From Streptomyces triculaminicus (GTDB lineage Bacteria > Actinomycetota > Actinomycetes > Streptomycetales > Streptomycetaceae): a stretch of DNA of 64,000 nucleotides. A program made the translations under genes and the position numbers. Below the pieces are notes generated by a model, which ran no database searches, was not told the DNA's origin, and was given only the letters and a program-made list of their open reading frames with translations. Shown in pieces: positions 18,412 to 26,863 of this stretch. The stretch spans positions 62,001 through 126,000 of the forward strand of contig NZ_JAFMOF010000005.1 in assembly GCF_017349075.1 (NCBI RefSeq), written 5' to 3'. The first letter of the stretch is position 1. Every line of letters starts with the position of its first letter.

Positions 18412-18415
18412 CCTC

Positions 18416-19051
18416 ATGGACATATCGGCGGCACGGTTGCGGGCACTGCGCGCAGCGCTGTTCACAGCGCTGTGCGTGCTGCTGTCCGCGGCCTCCCACG
18501 TGCTGCTGTCCGGCCGGGCGCTGCCCGTGGCGGCCGTCACCGGGGCGGGGGCGGGCGTCTTCGCGCTGGCCTACGCCCTGGCCGGCCGCGAGCGCGGCTA
18601 CGGGCGCATCGCCGCCCTCCTCGTCCCGCTGCAGCTGGCGGTCGGCGCGCTCTTCGCCGCCGGCCAGGACACCTGCTACGGCCGCCCCGGCCACCCCTCC
18701 CCCGGCGCGCTGACCTGGCTGTGCAACGGCAGCATGGGCACCCCCCTGGCCCGCTGGGCCGACCCGGGCGCCGCCCTCTGGCTGCTGCTCGCCGGGCACG
18801 TCGCCCTCGGCCTGCTGGCCGCCGCCTGGCTGCGGCGCGGCGAGGCGGCCCTCGGCCGGCTGCTGCGTGCAGCGGCAGCGGCCGCCTTCCGGCCGCTGCG
18901 GATGGCCACCACCACCGCCGCGGGCGTACGGCCGCGGCGCCGCGCCCTGCCGCGCCCCGCGCGCGACGGCCGGCCGGCCCGGCTCCTGCCGCTGCTCGTC
19001 CACTCCGTCGTGCGCCGCGGTCCGCCGGCCGGGCACGCCCTCGCCGCCTGA
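18416..19051 (+). CDS. Four-helix membrane protein, cassette copy 1
   Basis: 211 residues from ATG 18416; an upstream in-frame ATG at 18398 overlaps the conserved promoter-like box and is less likely. Four hydrophobic segments (ALFTALCVLLSAASHVLLSG, AAVTGAGAGVFALAYALAG, AALLVPLQLAVGALFAAG, ALWLLLAGHVALGLLAAAWL) are followed by a basic cytosol-type tail ending LLPLLVHSVVRRGPP. Two cysteines, in DTCYG and WLCNG, lie in the loop between helices 3 and 4; the paralogue at 20032 keeps both. The gene precedes a DsbA-like gene by 53 bases, and the pair is duplicated downstream. Function unknown; the cysteines make it a possible redox partner of the thioredoxin-like protein. Confidence 0.8.
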   Translation: MDISAARLRALRAALFTALCVLLSAASHVLLSGRALPVAAVTGAGAGVFALAYALAGRERGYGRIAALLVPLQLAVGALFAAGQDTCYGRPGHPSPGALTWLCNGSMGTPLARWADPGAALWLLLAGHVALGLLAAAWLRRGEAALGRLLRAAAAAAFRPLRMATTTAAGVRPRRRALPRPARDGRPARLLPLLVHSVVRRGPPAGHALAA

Positions 19052-19104
19052 GGGCCCCGGACACCGACAGCACCGTACGGACGCACCACGGAGACATCAC
19101 CACC

Positions 19105-19947
19105 ATGAGCAAGCGCAACACCTGGGAGAACAAGCAGAGCGCCCGCGAGCGGCTGCGCGCCGAGCGCGAGCAGCAGGCGAAGCGGGACCGCACCCGCCGC
19201 CAGTTCGTCGTGGGCGGCGCCATCGTCGGCGTGCTCGCGATAGCCGGCGGCATCGGCTACGCCGCGACCCAGCTGGGCGGCGCCAGCTCCAAGAGCACCA
19301 ACGCCGCCTGGAAGGCCGCCGCCGACCAGACCCTGGTCAAGCCCGCCAACACCGGCGGCGACAAGGGCACCGAGATCGTGATCGGCAAGAAGGACGCCAA
19401 GCACACCCTGGACATCTTCCAGGACATGCGCTGCCCGGTCTGCTCGGTCTTCGAGCAGAACGTCGGCGACACGATCGACAAGGACATCAAGGACGGCAAG
19501 TACAAGGTCTCGTACCACGTCGGCACCTTCCTCGACCGCAACCCCGCGATCGCCGGCACCGGTTCGAAGAACGCCCTCAGCGCGCTGGGCGCGGCGCTCA
19601 ACGTCAACCCCGAGGCGTTCAGCGCGTACAACAAGGCGCTCTACTCCAAGGCGAACCACCCCGAGGAGACCAAGGACGACTTCGCCGACGACGCGGTCCT
19701 GCTGAAGGTCGCCCAGCAGGTGCCGGCGCTCAAGGGCAACGCCGCCTTCGAGAAGGACGTCAAGGACGGCACCTTCGACAAGTGGGCGCTGGAGATGTCC
19801 GACTCCTTCGACAAGGTCAAGGACGTCACCGGCACGCCGACGCTCAAGCTCGACGGCAAGAAGGTCACCTACGAGAGCGAGCAGGGCAAGGGCGTTCCGA
19901 TGACCCCCGAGCAGTTCGGCTCGGCCGTCGGCGAGCAGCTGAAGTAG
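19105..19947 (+). CDS. Membrane-anchored DsbA-like thioredoxin-fold protein, cassette copy 1
   Basis: 280 residues. A charged start, MSKRNTWENKQSARERLRAE, precedes one membrane anchor (FVVGGAIVGVLAIAGGIGYAA, about residues 33-53), and the rest lies outside the membrane. The thioredoxin-fold domain contains FQDMRCPVCSVFEQNV with the CxxC active site at Cys110 and Cys113, and the cis-Pro motif VTGTPTLKLDG near the C-terminus. This layout matches the DsbA family thiol-disulfide proteins of actinobacteria. The ATG at 19105 has only a weak ribosome site (GGAGA). It is about 60% alike by eye to the copy at 20744, and the two share an exact 52-base stretch (19723-19774). Confidence 0.9.
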   Translation: MSKRNTWENKQSARERLRAEREQQAKRDRTRRQFVVGGAIVGVLAIAGGIGYAATQLGGASSKSTNAAWKAAADQTLVKPANTGGDKGTEIVIGKKDAKHTLDIFQDMRCPVCSVFEQNVGDTIDKDIKDGKYKVSYHVGTFLDRNPAIAGTGSKNALSALGAALNVNPEAFSAYNKALYSKANHPEETKDDFADDAVLLKVAQQVPALKGNAAFEKDVKDGTFDKWALEMSDSFDKVKDVTGTPTLKLDGKKVTYESEQGKGVPMTPEQFGSAVGEQLK

Positions 19948-20015
19948 CCCTGGGGGGCCGGGCGGCCGTCCCCTCCACCGATGCCGAATCTTGACACGAC
20001 ACCCGGCAGGGGCCG

Positions 20016-20028
20016 TGGCACACTCGGC
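20016..20028 (+). promoter_or_regulatory. Conserved box upstream of cassette copy 2, likely leaderless promoter
   Basis: TGGCACACTCGGC is identical to 18399-18411. CACACT (20019-20024) lies 7 bases before the ATG at 20032. A TTGACA hexamer occurs at 19991-19996, 22 bases upstream of CACACT, longer than the usual spacer, so the -35 assignment is uncertain. Confidence 0.45.
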
Positions 20029-20031
20029 GTC

Positions 20032-20685
20032 ATGGAGGGGACGGGAGTTCGGTTCAGGGCGGTACGCGCCGCGCTGTTCACGGCGTTGTGCGTCACCCTG
20101 TCCGCCACCTCCCACGTCCTGCTCTCCCACGCGCCGCTGCCGGCGGCCACGGTCGCCGGGCTGTCGGCGGCGTTCTTCACGATCGCCTACGCGCTGGCCG
20201 GCCGCGAGCGCGGCTACGGATCGATAGCCGCGCTGCTGGTCCCGCTGGAGCTGGCGGCGGACACCGTGTTCACCACCGGCCAGCACGCCTGCTACGGCCA
20301 GGCCGGCGGCCCGGTGGCGGGGCCGCTGCACTCGATGGGCGTCGATCTGGTCTGCCGCGGCGGCGAGTTCGGCACCCCGCTGGCGGCGGGCCAGGCCGCC
20401 GCGAACTCCGCCACCCCCTGGCTGCTGCTCGCCGCGCACGTCGCGGTCGGGCTGCTGGCCGCCGCCTGGCTGCGCCGCGGCGAGGTGGCGCTGGCCCGGC
20501 TGGTGCGCGCGGTGGCCGCCGTCGCCTTCCGGCCACTACTGCCGGCCCTGGCCGCGCTCACGCCGTCCGCCCCGGCCGGCGCCCGCCCGCGGCCCGTGCG
20601 CGACACGCTCGCCGCGCGCACCCTCCCCCTCCTCGTGCACTCCGTCGTACGGCGGGGACCGCCGCTGTGCCCGGCATCCGCCTGA
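20032..20685 (+). CDS. Four-helix membrane protein, cassette copy 2
   Basis: 217 residues, a paralogue of the protein at 18416. Shared segments include AALFTALCV, AYALAGRERGYG, LLAAAWLRRGE and the end PLLVHSVVRRGPP. It has the same four hydrophobic helices and the same two loop cysteines (HACYGQ and LVCRGG). There is no ribosome site between the CACACT box and the ATG, so the mRNA may be leaderless. An upstream in-frame ATG at 19981 would precede the promoter-like box and is rejected. A DsbA-like gene follows after 58 bases. Function unknown. Confidence 0.8.
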   Translation: MEGTGVRFRAVRAALFTALCVTLSATSHVLLSHAPLPAATVAGLSAAFFTIAYALAGRERGYGSIAALLVPLELAADTVFTTGQHACYGQAGGPVAGPLHSMGVDLVCRGGEFGTPLAAGQAAANSATPWLLLAAHVAVGLLAAAWLRRGEVALARLVRAVAAVAFRPLLPALAALTPSAPAGARPRPVRDTLAARTLPLLVHSVVRRGPPLCPASA

Positions 20686-20743
20686 GCACAGCACCGCACC
20701 GCCTTCGGTCCCATCGCCCGTACGCCCACGGAGGGTTCACGTC

Positions 20744-21601
20744 ATGAGCACCCGCAACAACCCGCAGAACAAGGCCGCCGCCCGCGAGCGGCTGCGCGCC
20801 GAGCGCGAGCGCCAGGCCAAGAAGGACAAGGCGCGCCGGAAGATCCTGGTCGGGGTGGGCGTCGTCGCCGTCCTGGCGATCGCCGCCGGAGTCGGCGTGG
20901 TCGTCACCAACGCCACCAGCGGCGGCAAGAACAACAAGGTCACCAGCGAGGACTGGGTCTCCGCGGCCAAGAAGGCGGAGTTCAAGGCGCCCGCCAACAC
21001 CTCCGGGGACAAGGGCACCACGGTCGTCATCGGCAAGCAGGACGCCAAGAACACCCTCGAGGTCTTCGAGGACATGCGCTGCCCGATCTGCTCCGGCTTC
21101 GAGCAGAACGTCGGCGAGGTGGTCCTCAAGGACGTCAAGGACGGCAAGTACAAGGCGCAGTACCGGATCGGCACCTTCCTGGACCGCAACCCGATGATCA
21201 AGGGTTCGGGCTCCAAGAACGCGCTCAGCGCGCTGGGCGCCGCGCTGAACGTCAGCCCGGAGGCCTTCCTGGAGTACAAGAAGGCGCTGTTCGCGCAGAA
21301 GAACCACCCCGACGAGCGGGACGACGCCTTCTCCGACGACGGCAAGCTGCTCGACGTCGCCGCGCAGGTCCCGGCGCTCAAGGGCAACGCCGCCTTCGAG
21401 AAGGACGTCAAGGACGGCACCTACGACAAGTGGGCGCTGGCCGTCTCCGACTCCTTCGACACGTTCGTCGGCCCGGACAAGGAAATCAAGGGCACCCCGG
21501 GCCTGAAGCTCAACGGCAAGGTGCTGGGCGACGAGCGGGGTCAGGCCCCGCAGGCGCCGGACATGTTCAAGACCCTGGTGGAGCAGAACCTGAAGAAGTA
21601 A
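20744..21601 (+). CDS. Membrane-anchored DsbA-like thioredoxin-fold protein, cassette copy 2
   Basis: 285 residues. It has the charged N-terminus MSTRNNPQNKAAARERLRAE, one anchor (ILVGVGVVAVLAIAAGVGVVV), and a periplasm-side thioredoxin domain with FEDMRCPICSGFEQNV (Cys113 and Cys116) and IKGTPGLKLNGK near the end. The active-site dipeptide differs from copy 1 (PI instead of PV), which can change redox potential. The ATG at 20744 has GGAGGG 12 bases upstream. Segments LSALGAALNV and VPALKGNAAFEKDVKDGT are identical or nearly so in the paralogue. It may introduce or isomerise disulfides in secreted proteins; substrate specificity cannot be read from the sequence. Confidence 0.9.
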   Translation: MSTRNNPQNKAAARERLRAERERQAKKDKARRKILVGVGVVAVLAIAAGVGVVVTNATSGGKNNKVTSEDWVSAAKKAEFKAPANTSGDKGTTVVIGKQDAKNTLEVFEDMRCPICSGFEQNVGEVVLKDVKDGKYKAQYRIGTFLDRNPMIKGSGSKNALSALGAALNVSPEAFLEYKKALFAQKNHPDERDDAFSDDGKLLDVAAQVPALKGNAAFEKDVKDGTYDKWALAVSDSFDTFVGPDKEIKGTPGLKLNGKVLGDERGQAPQAPDMFKTLVEQNLKK

Positions 21602-21649
21602 CAATGAGCGACGGGTGGGCGAACTCTTGCGTAACGCGCCCACCCGAGG

Positions 21650-21680
21650 CCTTACCGGCGGTTGTGACCGGCCGGTAAGG
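21650..21680. promoter_or_regulatory. Inverted repeat over the phoD promoter region
   Basis: The arms CCTTACCGGC (21650-21659) and GCCGGTAAGG (21671-21680) are perfect 10-bp complements around an 11-base centre. The right arm overlaps TAAGGT (21676-21681), which lies 8 bases before the phoD GTG and would be the -10 of a leaderless transcript. It may be an operator, or a terminator of the upstream gene; no T run follows it. Confidence 0.45.
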
Positions 21681-21689
21681 TGACGGCCC

Positions 21690-23348
21690 GTGACATCCCA
21701 CGACATATCACGGCGCACTGCCGTCACGGCCGTCGCCGCCACCGCGACCGCCGCCCTGCTCCCGGCGGCCTCCGCCCAGGCGGCCGTCGCCGCCACCGAC
21801 TCCCCCGCGGGAACCTCCACCGCCCCCGTCTTCGCGCACGGCGTGGCCTCCGGCGACCCGCTGCCCGACGGCGTCCTGCTGTGGACCCGGGTCACCCCCG
21901 AGCCCGACGCCGTCCCCGGATCCGGCCGCGGCCCGGCCGTCGACGTCGCCTGGCAGGTCGCCGAGGACGACGGGTTCACCCGCGTCGTCGCGCAGGGCAC
22001 GGTCTCCGCGACGGCCGCCACCGACCACACCGTCAAGGCGGACGTGCGCGGACTGCGCCCGGCCACCGGCTACTTCTTCCGGTTCACCTGCGGCGGCGTC
22101 AGCTCCCCCACCGCCCGCACCCGCACGGCCCCCGCCCACGACGCGGCCGTACCCGGCATCCGCTTCGGCGTGGTCTCCTGCGCCAACTGGGAGTCCGGCC
22201 ACTTCTCGGCCTACCGTCACCTCGCCGCCCGCCGCGACCTGGACGCGGTCTTCCACCTCGGCGACTACATCTACGAGTACGGCACCGGGCAGTACCCGGC
22301 GCCCAAGTACGTCGTCCGGCCGCACGAGCCCGCCCACGAGATCGTCACCCTCGCCGACTACCGCACCCGGCACGGGCGTTACAAGACCGACCCCGACCTG
22401 CAGGCGCTGCACCACGCGCACCCGGTCGTGGCCATCTGGGACGACCACGAGTTCGCCAACGACGCCTGGACGGGCGGCGCGGAGAACCACACCCCGGGCA
22501 CCGAGGGCGACTGGGCCGCGCGCGTCGCGGCCGCCAAGAAGGCGTACTTCGAGTGGATGCCCGTACGCCCCTCCGTCGAGGGCACCACCTACCGGCGGCT
22601 GCGCTTCGGCAAGCTCGCCGACCTCCACCTGCTGGACCTGAGATCCTTCCGCTCGCAGCAGGTCAAGCCCGGCAGCGGCAAGGTCGACGACCCCGAGCGC
22701 ACCATCACCGGCCGCGCCCAGCTGGACTGGCTCAAGGAGGGGCTGGCGTCCTCGGACACCGCCTGGCGCCTCGTCGGCAACCCGGTCATGATCTCCCCGG
22801 TCGCCTTCGGCGCCCTGCCCGCCCACCTCCTGGAGCCGCTGGCGAAGCTGCTGGGGCTGCCCTCGGGCGGCGTGACCATCAACTCCGACCAGTGGGACGG
22901 CTACACCGACGACCGGCGGGAGCTGATAGCCCACCTGAACGACCGCGGCATCTCCAACACCGTCTTCCTGACCGGCGACATCCACATGGCGTGGGCCAAC
23001 GACGTGCCGACGAAGGCCGCGACCTACCCGCTGTCCTCCTCGGCCGCCACGGAGTTCGTGGTGACCTCGGTGTCCTCGGACAACCTCGACGACCTCCTGC
23101 ACGTGGCGCCGCACACGGTCTCCCTGGCCGCGGCCACGGCCCTCAAGGCCGCCAACCGGCACGTGAAGTGGCTCGACATGGACTCGCACGGCTACGGCGT
23201 CCTCGACGTGACCGCCGAGCAGGCGCAGATGGACTACTACGTGCTCTCCGACAAGGCGGACCCGGCGGCCACGGCCTCCTGGGCCCGCTCCTACCGGACC
23301 CGTTCCAAGACCCAGCGAGTGGAGCGGGCCGACGCACCCGTGCGCTAG
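21690..23348 (+). CDS. phoD: PhoD-type alkaline phosphatase/phosphodiesterase, Tat-exported
   Basis: 552 residues. The N-terminus DISRRTAVTAVAATATAALL with an AQA cleavage-type site is a Tat signal peptide, as in other PhoD proteins that bind Fe and Ca before export. A fibronectin-like N-terminal domain (FAHGVASGDPLPDGVLLWTR) precedes the metallophosphatase core. Core motifs are GVVSCANWE, FHLGDYIYEYGTG, AIWDDHEFANDAW and FLTGDIHMAWAN, which supply the Asp, Asn, Cys and His metal ligands. The start GTG at 21690 lies 8 bases after TAAGGT, and there is no ribosome site, so the mRNA is probably leaderless. I saw no convincing PHO box; phosphate control is likely from the family but not shown here. 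The stop overlaps the convergent hydrolase stop. Confidence 0.93.
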   Translation: MTSHDISRRTAVTAVAATATAALLPAASAQAAVAATDSPAGTSTAPVFAHGVASGDPLPDGVLLWTRVTPEPDAVPGSGRGPAVDVAWQVAEDDGFTRVVAQGTVSATAATDHTVKADVRGLRPATGYFFRFTCGGVSSPTARTRTAPAHDAAVPGIRFGVVSCANWESGHFSAYRHLAARRDLDAVFHLGDYIYEYGTGQYPAPKYVVRPHEPAHEIVTLADYRTRHGRYKTDPDLQALHHAHPVVAIWDDHEFANDAWTGGAENHTPGTEGDWAARVAAAKKAYFEWMPVRPSVEGTTYRRLRFGKLADLHLLDLRSFRSQQVKPGSGKVDDPERTITGRAQLDWLKEGLASSDTAWRLVGNPVMISPVAFGALPAHLLEPLAKLLGLPSGGVTINSDQWDGYTDDRRELIAHLNDRGISNTVFLTGDIHMAWANDVPTKAATYPLSSSAATEFVVTSVSSDNLDDLLHVAPHTVSLAAATALKAANRHVKWLDMDSHGYGVLDVTAEQAQMDYYVLSDKADPAATASWARSYRTRSKTQRVERADAPVR

Positions 23349-23956
23349 CCAGGCACGCTCTCGGAACGGCCGGCGCCGATGTCCTCGAGGAAGCCGAGCG
23401 CCACCCGCCAGGTGGCCTCGGCGGCCTCGGCGTCGTAGTCCGGCAGCTCCGGGTCGGTGAACAGGTGGCCCGCACCGTGGTAGCGGTGCACCTCCACGTC
23501 CGCACCGGCCCGGCCCATCCGCAGGTACCAGGCGTTGAGCCAGTCGTGCGGCTCGAACGGGTCGGGGTCGGCGACGTGCAGCTGCACGGGCAGCTCGTCC
23601 ACGGCCGTGTCCTCGGCGATGTCCGAGGTGCCGTGCAGGAGCAGCAGGCCGCGCGCCTTGTCGTCGTTCAGCGCCAGGTTCTGCGCGATCGAGCCGCCGA
23701 GCGAGAACCCGGCGTAGACCACGCCCCGCTCCGACAGCGGCGCGGCCGCGGTCACGGCGCGGCGCAGCAGCTCCTCGTGGCCGATCTCGTCCTTGACGGC
23801 CATGCCGTCCTCGACGGTCTCCGCCGTCCGGCCCTCGTAGAGGTCGGGTACGTGTACCTCGTGCCCGGCGGCGCGCAGGCGGTCGGCGGCGGCGTGGACC
23901 GCGGGCCGCAGTCCGTAGGCCGAATGAAACAGGACGATCGTGGTAGGGGACGCCAC
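23345..23956 (-). CDS. Dienelactone hydrolase family alpha/beta hydrolase
   Basis: 203 residues. The alpha/beta-hydrolase core shows TTIVLFHSAYGLRPAV (first strand and oxyanion loop), the nucleophile elbow VVYAGFSLGGSIAQN, an acid near LHVADPDPFEPHDW, and the catalytic His in YHGAGHLFTD. The nucleophile is Ser in GFSLG rather than the Cys of classic dienelactone hydrolase, so a general esterase activity is as likely. The GTG start at 23956 has AGGAAG about 14 bases upstream. The gene ends in a CTAG shared with the phoD stop, and its promoter region (23957-24056) is divergent with the MscS gene. Confidence 0.85.
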   Translation of the reverse strand: MASPTTIVLFHSAYGLRPAVHAAADRLRAAGHEVHVPDLYEGRTAETVEDGMAVKDEIGHEELLRRAVTAAAPLSERGVVYAGFSLGGSIAQNLALNDDKARGLLLLHGTSDIAEDTAVDELPVQLHVADPDPFEPHDWLNAWYLRMGRAGADVEVHRYHGAGHLFTDPELPDYDAEAAEATWRVALGFLEDIGAGRSESVPG

Positions 23957-24056
23957 TGGAGGTCACTTCCTTACAGCTGTGGGAGCACCGCCCAGCGTCA
24001 GCTGGGGGAGCGTCCTCCCATCGTGCCAGCTAGGTTCGGAAGGAGCGGAGGTGCCC

Positions 24057-25160
24057 ATGGAGCACATACTGCGCCCCCTGGCGGTCGTCGGCGCGGCGGT
24101 GCTGATCACGCTGCTGGCGGGCTGGGTCGCGGACCAGGTGGTCCGGCGGATCGGGGTGCGCCATCCGGAGACGCCGCTGTGGGGGCTGCTGGGCCGCTGC
24201 CGGGTGCCGGTGCGGCTGGTGCTGTGCGCGGCGCTGCTGCGGGCCGGCTACCCCTGGGCGGAGCTGTCCCCGTGGTACGCGACGGCCGTGGGGCAGGTGC
24301 TGACCCTGATACTCATCGGGGCCTGCGCCTGGCTGACCGTCCGGGTGGCCACGGCGGTGGTCGAATCCACCTACGCGCGCTACGCCGCCGGCGCCCAGGA
24401 CCCGGCGCGGGTGCGGCGGGTGCGGACGCAGGTCACGCTGATCCAGCGGGTGGTGACGGCCGCGGTGACGGTCGTCGCGGTGGGCGCCATGCTGCTGACC
24501 TTCCCGGCCATGCGGACGGCGGGCGCGTCCCTGCTGGCCTCGGCCGGGGTCATCGGCATCGTCGCCGGTATCGCCGCCCAGTCGACGCTGGGCAATCTCT
24601 TCGCCGGCCTGCAGATCGCCTTCGGCGACATGGTGCGCATCGGCGACACGGTCGTCGTCGAGGGGCAGTGGGGCACCGTCGAGGAGATCACGCTCACCTA
24701 TCTGGTGGTGCGCACCTGGGACGAGCGCCGCCTGACCATGCCGGTGTCGTACTTCACCAGCAAGCCGTTCGAGAACTGGTCGCGCGGGGACCCCCGGATG
24801 ACGGGCACCGTCTTCTTCCACCTGGACCACGCCGCCCCCGTCGACCTGATGCGCGAACACCTGCACGATGTGCTCAAGGCGTCCCTCGAGTGGGACGAGC
24901 GGGCCTGGAACCTGGTGGTCACGGACACCACGCCCACCTCGATCGAGGTCCGGGCGCTGCTGACGGCCCGCAACGCCGACGACATCTGGGCTCTGCGCTG
25001 CGTGGTGCGCGAGGAGCTGATCTCCTGGCTGCGCCGCGAGCACCCCTACGCGCTGCCGCGGATCGCCACCGCGCCCGCGCCCGGCCCGGCCCAGGCGCCC
25101 GCCCGCGAGCAGGCCCCGCCGTCCTCCGGCGACATGGGGCCGGGCCCGGGGACGACGTGA
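24057..25160 (+). CDS. MscS family mechanosensitive channel
   Basis: 367 residues. Three or four membrane helices in the first 200 residues end in the pore helix ASLLASAGVIGIVAGIAAQS and LGNLFAGLQIAFGDMVRIGD, the characteristic MscS TM3 and following beta domain. The beta domain includes GTVEEITLTYLVVRTWDERR and PVSYFTSKPFENWSRG. A Pro/Ala-rich tail of about 35 residues (ATAPAPGPAQAPAREQ) follows and is variable. The ATG at 24057 has GGAGG 5 bases upstream; a GTG two codons earlier is also possible. The protein should release solutes on membrane tension. It lies alone, with a convergent antiporter gene downstream. Confidence 0.92.
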   Translation: MEHILRPLAVVGAAVLITLLAGWVADQVVRRIGVRHPETPLWGLLGRCRVPVRLVLCAALLRAGYPWAELSPWYATAVGQVLTLILIGACAWLTVRVATAVVESTYARYAAGAQDPARVRRVRTQVTLIQRVVTAAVTVVAVGAMLLTFPAMRTAGASLLASAGVIGIVAGIAAQSTLGNLFAGLQIAFGDMVRIGDTVVVEGQWGTVEEITLTYLVVRTWDERRLTMPVSYFTSKPFENWSRGDPRMTGTVFFHLDHAAPVDLMREHLHDVLKASLEWDERAWNLVVTDTTPTSIEVRALLTARNADDIWALRCVVREELISWLRREHPYALPRIATAPAPGPAQAPAREQAPPSSGDMGPGPGTT

Positions 25161-25199
25161 GAGGCACGACGTGAGGGCACCGGCCCGGGGGCCCGCCGA

Positions 25200-26792
25200 T
25201 CAGATGCCGCGCAGGGTGCGGTCGTCCAGGTGCCGCAGCACCCTGTCGACCACCTCGGGGTCCATTCCCGGCTCGCTGCGTGCCGCCAGCACCTCGTGCC
25301 GGGCCGCCGACAGCAGCTGCCCCTGCACCCGGTGGAGCGTCCGCAGCCGCTCCACGCGCTGCGCGTGGGCGTCGCGGCGCTCCTCGTCGACCATGTCGGG
25401 GCTGATGCGGGCGCCCATGTCGTAGGCGCGCCGGCCGAGCATCTCCATCATGTCCTCGGGGAGGTCCTCGTCCTCGACGATCTCCAGCAGGCGGTGCCGG
25501 GCCGCCTTCGCCGCCCGGGCGGCCAGCTGCCGCTCCAGTTCCCGGCTCACGTCGGTGTCGGCGCGCACCCCCAGCAGCCGGACCAGCCAGGGCAGGGTCA
25601 GGCCCTGGACGACGAGGGTGGCGATGATGACGGCGAAGGCGATGAAGAGAATCTCGTCGCGGGCCGGGAAGGGGGTCTTGTCCGCCATGGTGAGGGGGAT
25701 GGCCAGGGCCAGCGCCACGGTGGCCACGCCGCGCATCCCCGACCACCATGTCACCACCGTCTCGCGCCAGCTCAGCAGGACCTCCTCCTCGGTGTCCCGG
25801 CGCTTGTGCAGCTTCTTGGTCAGCCACGCGGCGGGCAGCAGCCACAGCAGCCGTACGCCCACCACCACGGCCACGATGGCGGCGCCGATGCCCAGCATCT
25901 CGCCCCAGCGGCCGGAGGCGGTGCTGATGGCGTTGTGCAGCTCCAGGCCGACCAGGCCGAAGGCCGCGCCGGTGACGAGGGTGTCGACGACCTCCCAGAA
26001 GGTGTGGCCGGCCAGCCGGCCGAGGACGTCGTCGGGGTCGTGGGCGTACTCGGCCAGGAAGAGGGCGGTGGTGAGGACCGCGAGGACGCCGGAGCCCTTG
26101 AGCTCCTCGGCCAGGACGTAGGAGACGAACGGCACCAGCAGGGTGAGGCCGATCTGGAGGGTGGCGTCCCCGAGGACGTCCATCAGCCGTTTGGCCAGCC
26201 AGCCGAGCCCGAGGCCGACGGCGACGGCCACCACGGCGGACAGCACCAGTTCGGCGAGCGCGCTCGGCAGCGAGAAGTGGCCGCTGACGGCGGCCGCGAT
26301 GGCCACGTGGTAGAGCACGATGGCCGTGACGTCGTTGAAGAGCCCCTCGCCCTCCAGGATGGAGACCAGGCGGCGCGGCAGTCCGAGGGAGCCCGCGACG
26401 GCGGTGGCGGCGACCGGGTCCGGCGGGGCCACGAGCGCGCCCAGCGCCACGGCGGCGGGCAGCGAGAGCCCGGGCACGATCGCGTCGGCGACGGCGGCGA
26501 CGGCCGCGGTGGTGACGAAGACGAGCGCGACCGCCAGCAGGAAGATCGGCCGCTTGTTGGCCGCGAACTGCCGCCACGAGGTGCGCTGGGCGGTGGCGTA
26601 GAGCAGGGGCGGCAGCACCAGCGGGAGGATGAACTCCGGCGGGATGTCCACGTTGGGCACGAACGGCAGCAGGGCGAGGACGATCCCGCCGATCGTCATC
26701 AGGACCGGGGAGGGCACCCCCAGCCGGTCCCCCAGCGGAACCGTGACCAGCGCCCCCAGCAGCAGGACGAACAGCAGGGCGAGCTGGTCCAC
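25200..26792 (-). CDS. Na+/H+ antiporter, CPA1 (NhaP/YjcE) family
   Basis: 530 residues with about 12 hydrophobic helices. Characteristic pieces are LVLPPLLYATAQRTSW, the ion-binding VAPPDPVAATAVAGSLGLP with the conserved Asp pair, LEGEGLFNDVTAIVLYHVA with the ND motif, GLVGLELHNAIS, and WSGMRGVATVALALAIP with the conserved Arg. A cytoplasmic C-terminal helical domain of about 130 residues follows. The GTG start at 26792 has the expected MDQLALLFVLLLGALV first helix. It should exchange Na+ or K+ for protons at the cell membrane. It lies 71 bases downstream of the pseudouridine synthase gene on the same strand. Confidence 0.93.
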   Translation of the reverse strand: MDQLALLFVLLLGALVTVPLGDRLGVPSPVLMTIGGIVLALLPFVPNVDIPPEFILPLVLPPLLYATAQRTSWRQFAANKRPIFLLAVALVFVTTAAVAAVADAIVPGLSLPAAVALGALVAPPDPVAATAVAGSLGLPRRLVSILEGEGLFNDVTAIVLYHVAIAAAVSGHFSLPSALAELVLSAVVAVAVGLGLGWLAKRLMDVLGDATLQIGLTLLVPFVSYVLAEELKGSGVLAVLTTALFLAEYAHDPDDVLGRLAGHTFWEVVDTLVTGAAFGLVGLELHNAISTASGRWGEMLGIGAAIVAVVVGVRLLWLLPAAWLTKKLHKRRDTEEEVLLSWRETVVTWWSGMRGVATVALALAIPLTMADKTPFPARDEILFIAFAVIIATLVVQGLTLPWLVRLLGVRADTDVSRELERQLAARAAKAARHRLLEIVEDEDLPEDMMEMLGRRAYDMGARISPDMVDEERRDAHAQRVERLRTLHRVQGQLLSAARHEVLAARSEPGMDPEVVDRVLRHLDDRTLRGI

Positions 26793-26863
26793 GGATTACC
26801 CCCGGGCCGGGTCGGTGCGGTGGAACTGGCTTTCAAGCCTGCCGCACCGGCCCGGAGGCCGCC

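Noticed and set aside
18398..18415. Earlier ATG (18398) for the first cassette membrane protein
   Set aside because: It overlaps the conserved 13-bp box that the second copy also has upstream of its start, and the six extra residues are not shared.
21680..25174. 1164-codon ORF on the plus strand across phoD, the hydrolase and MscS
   Set aside because: It crosses two real genes in other frames and a gene on the other strand, and shows no domain.
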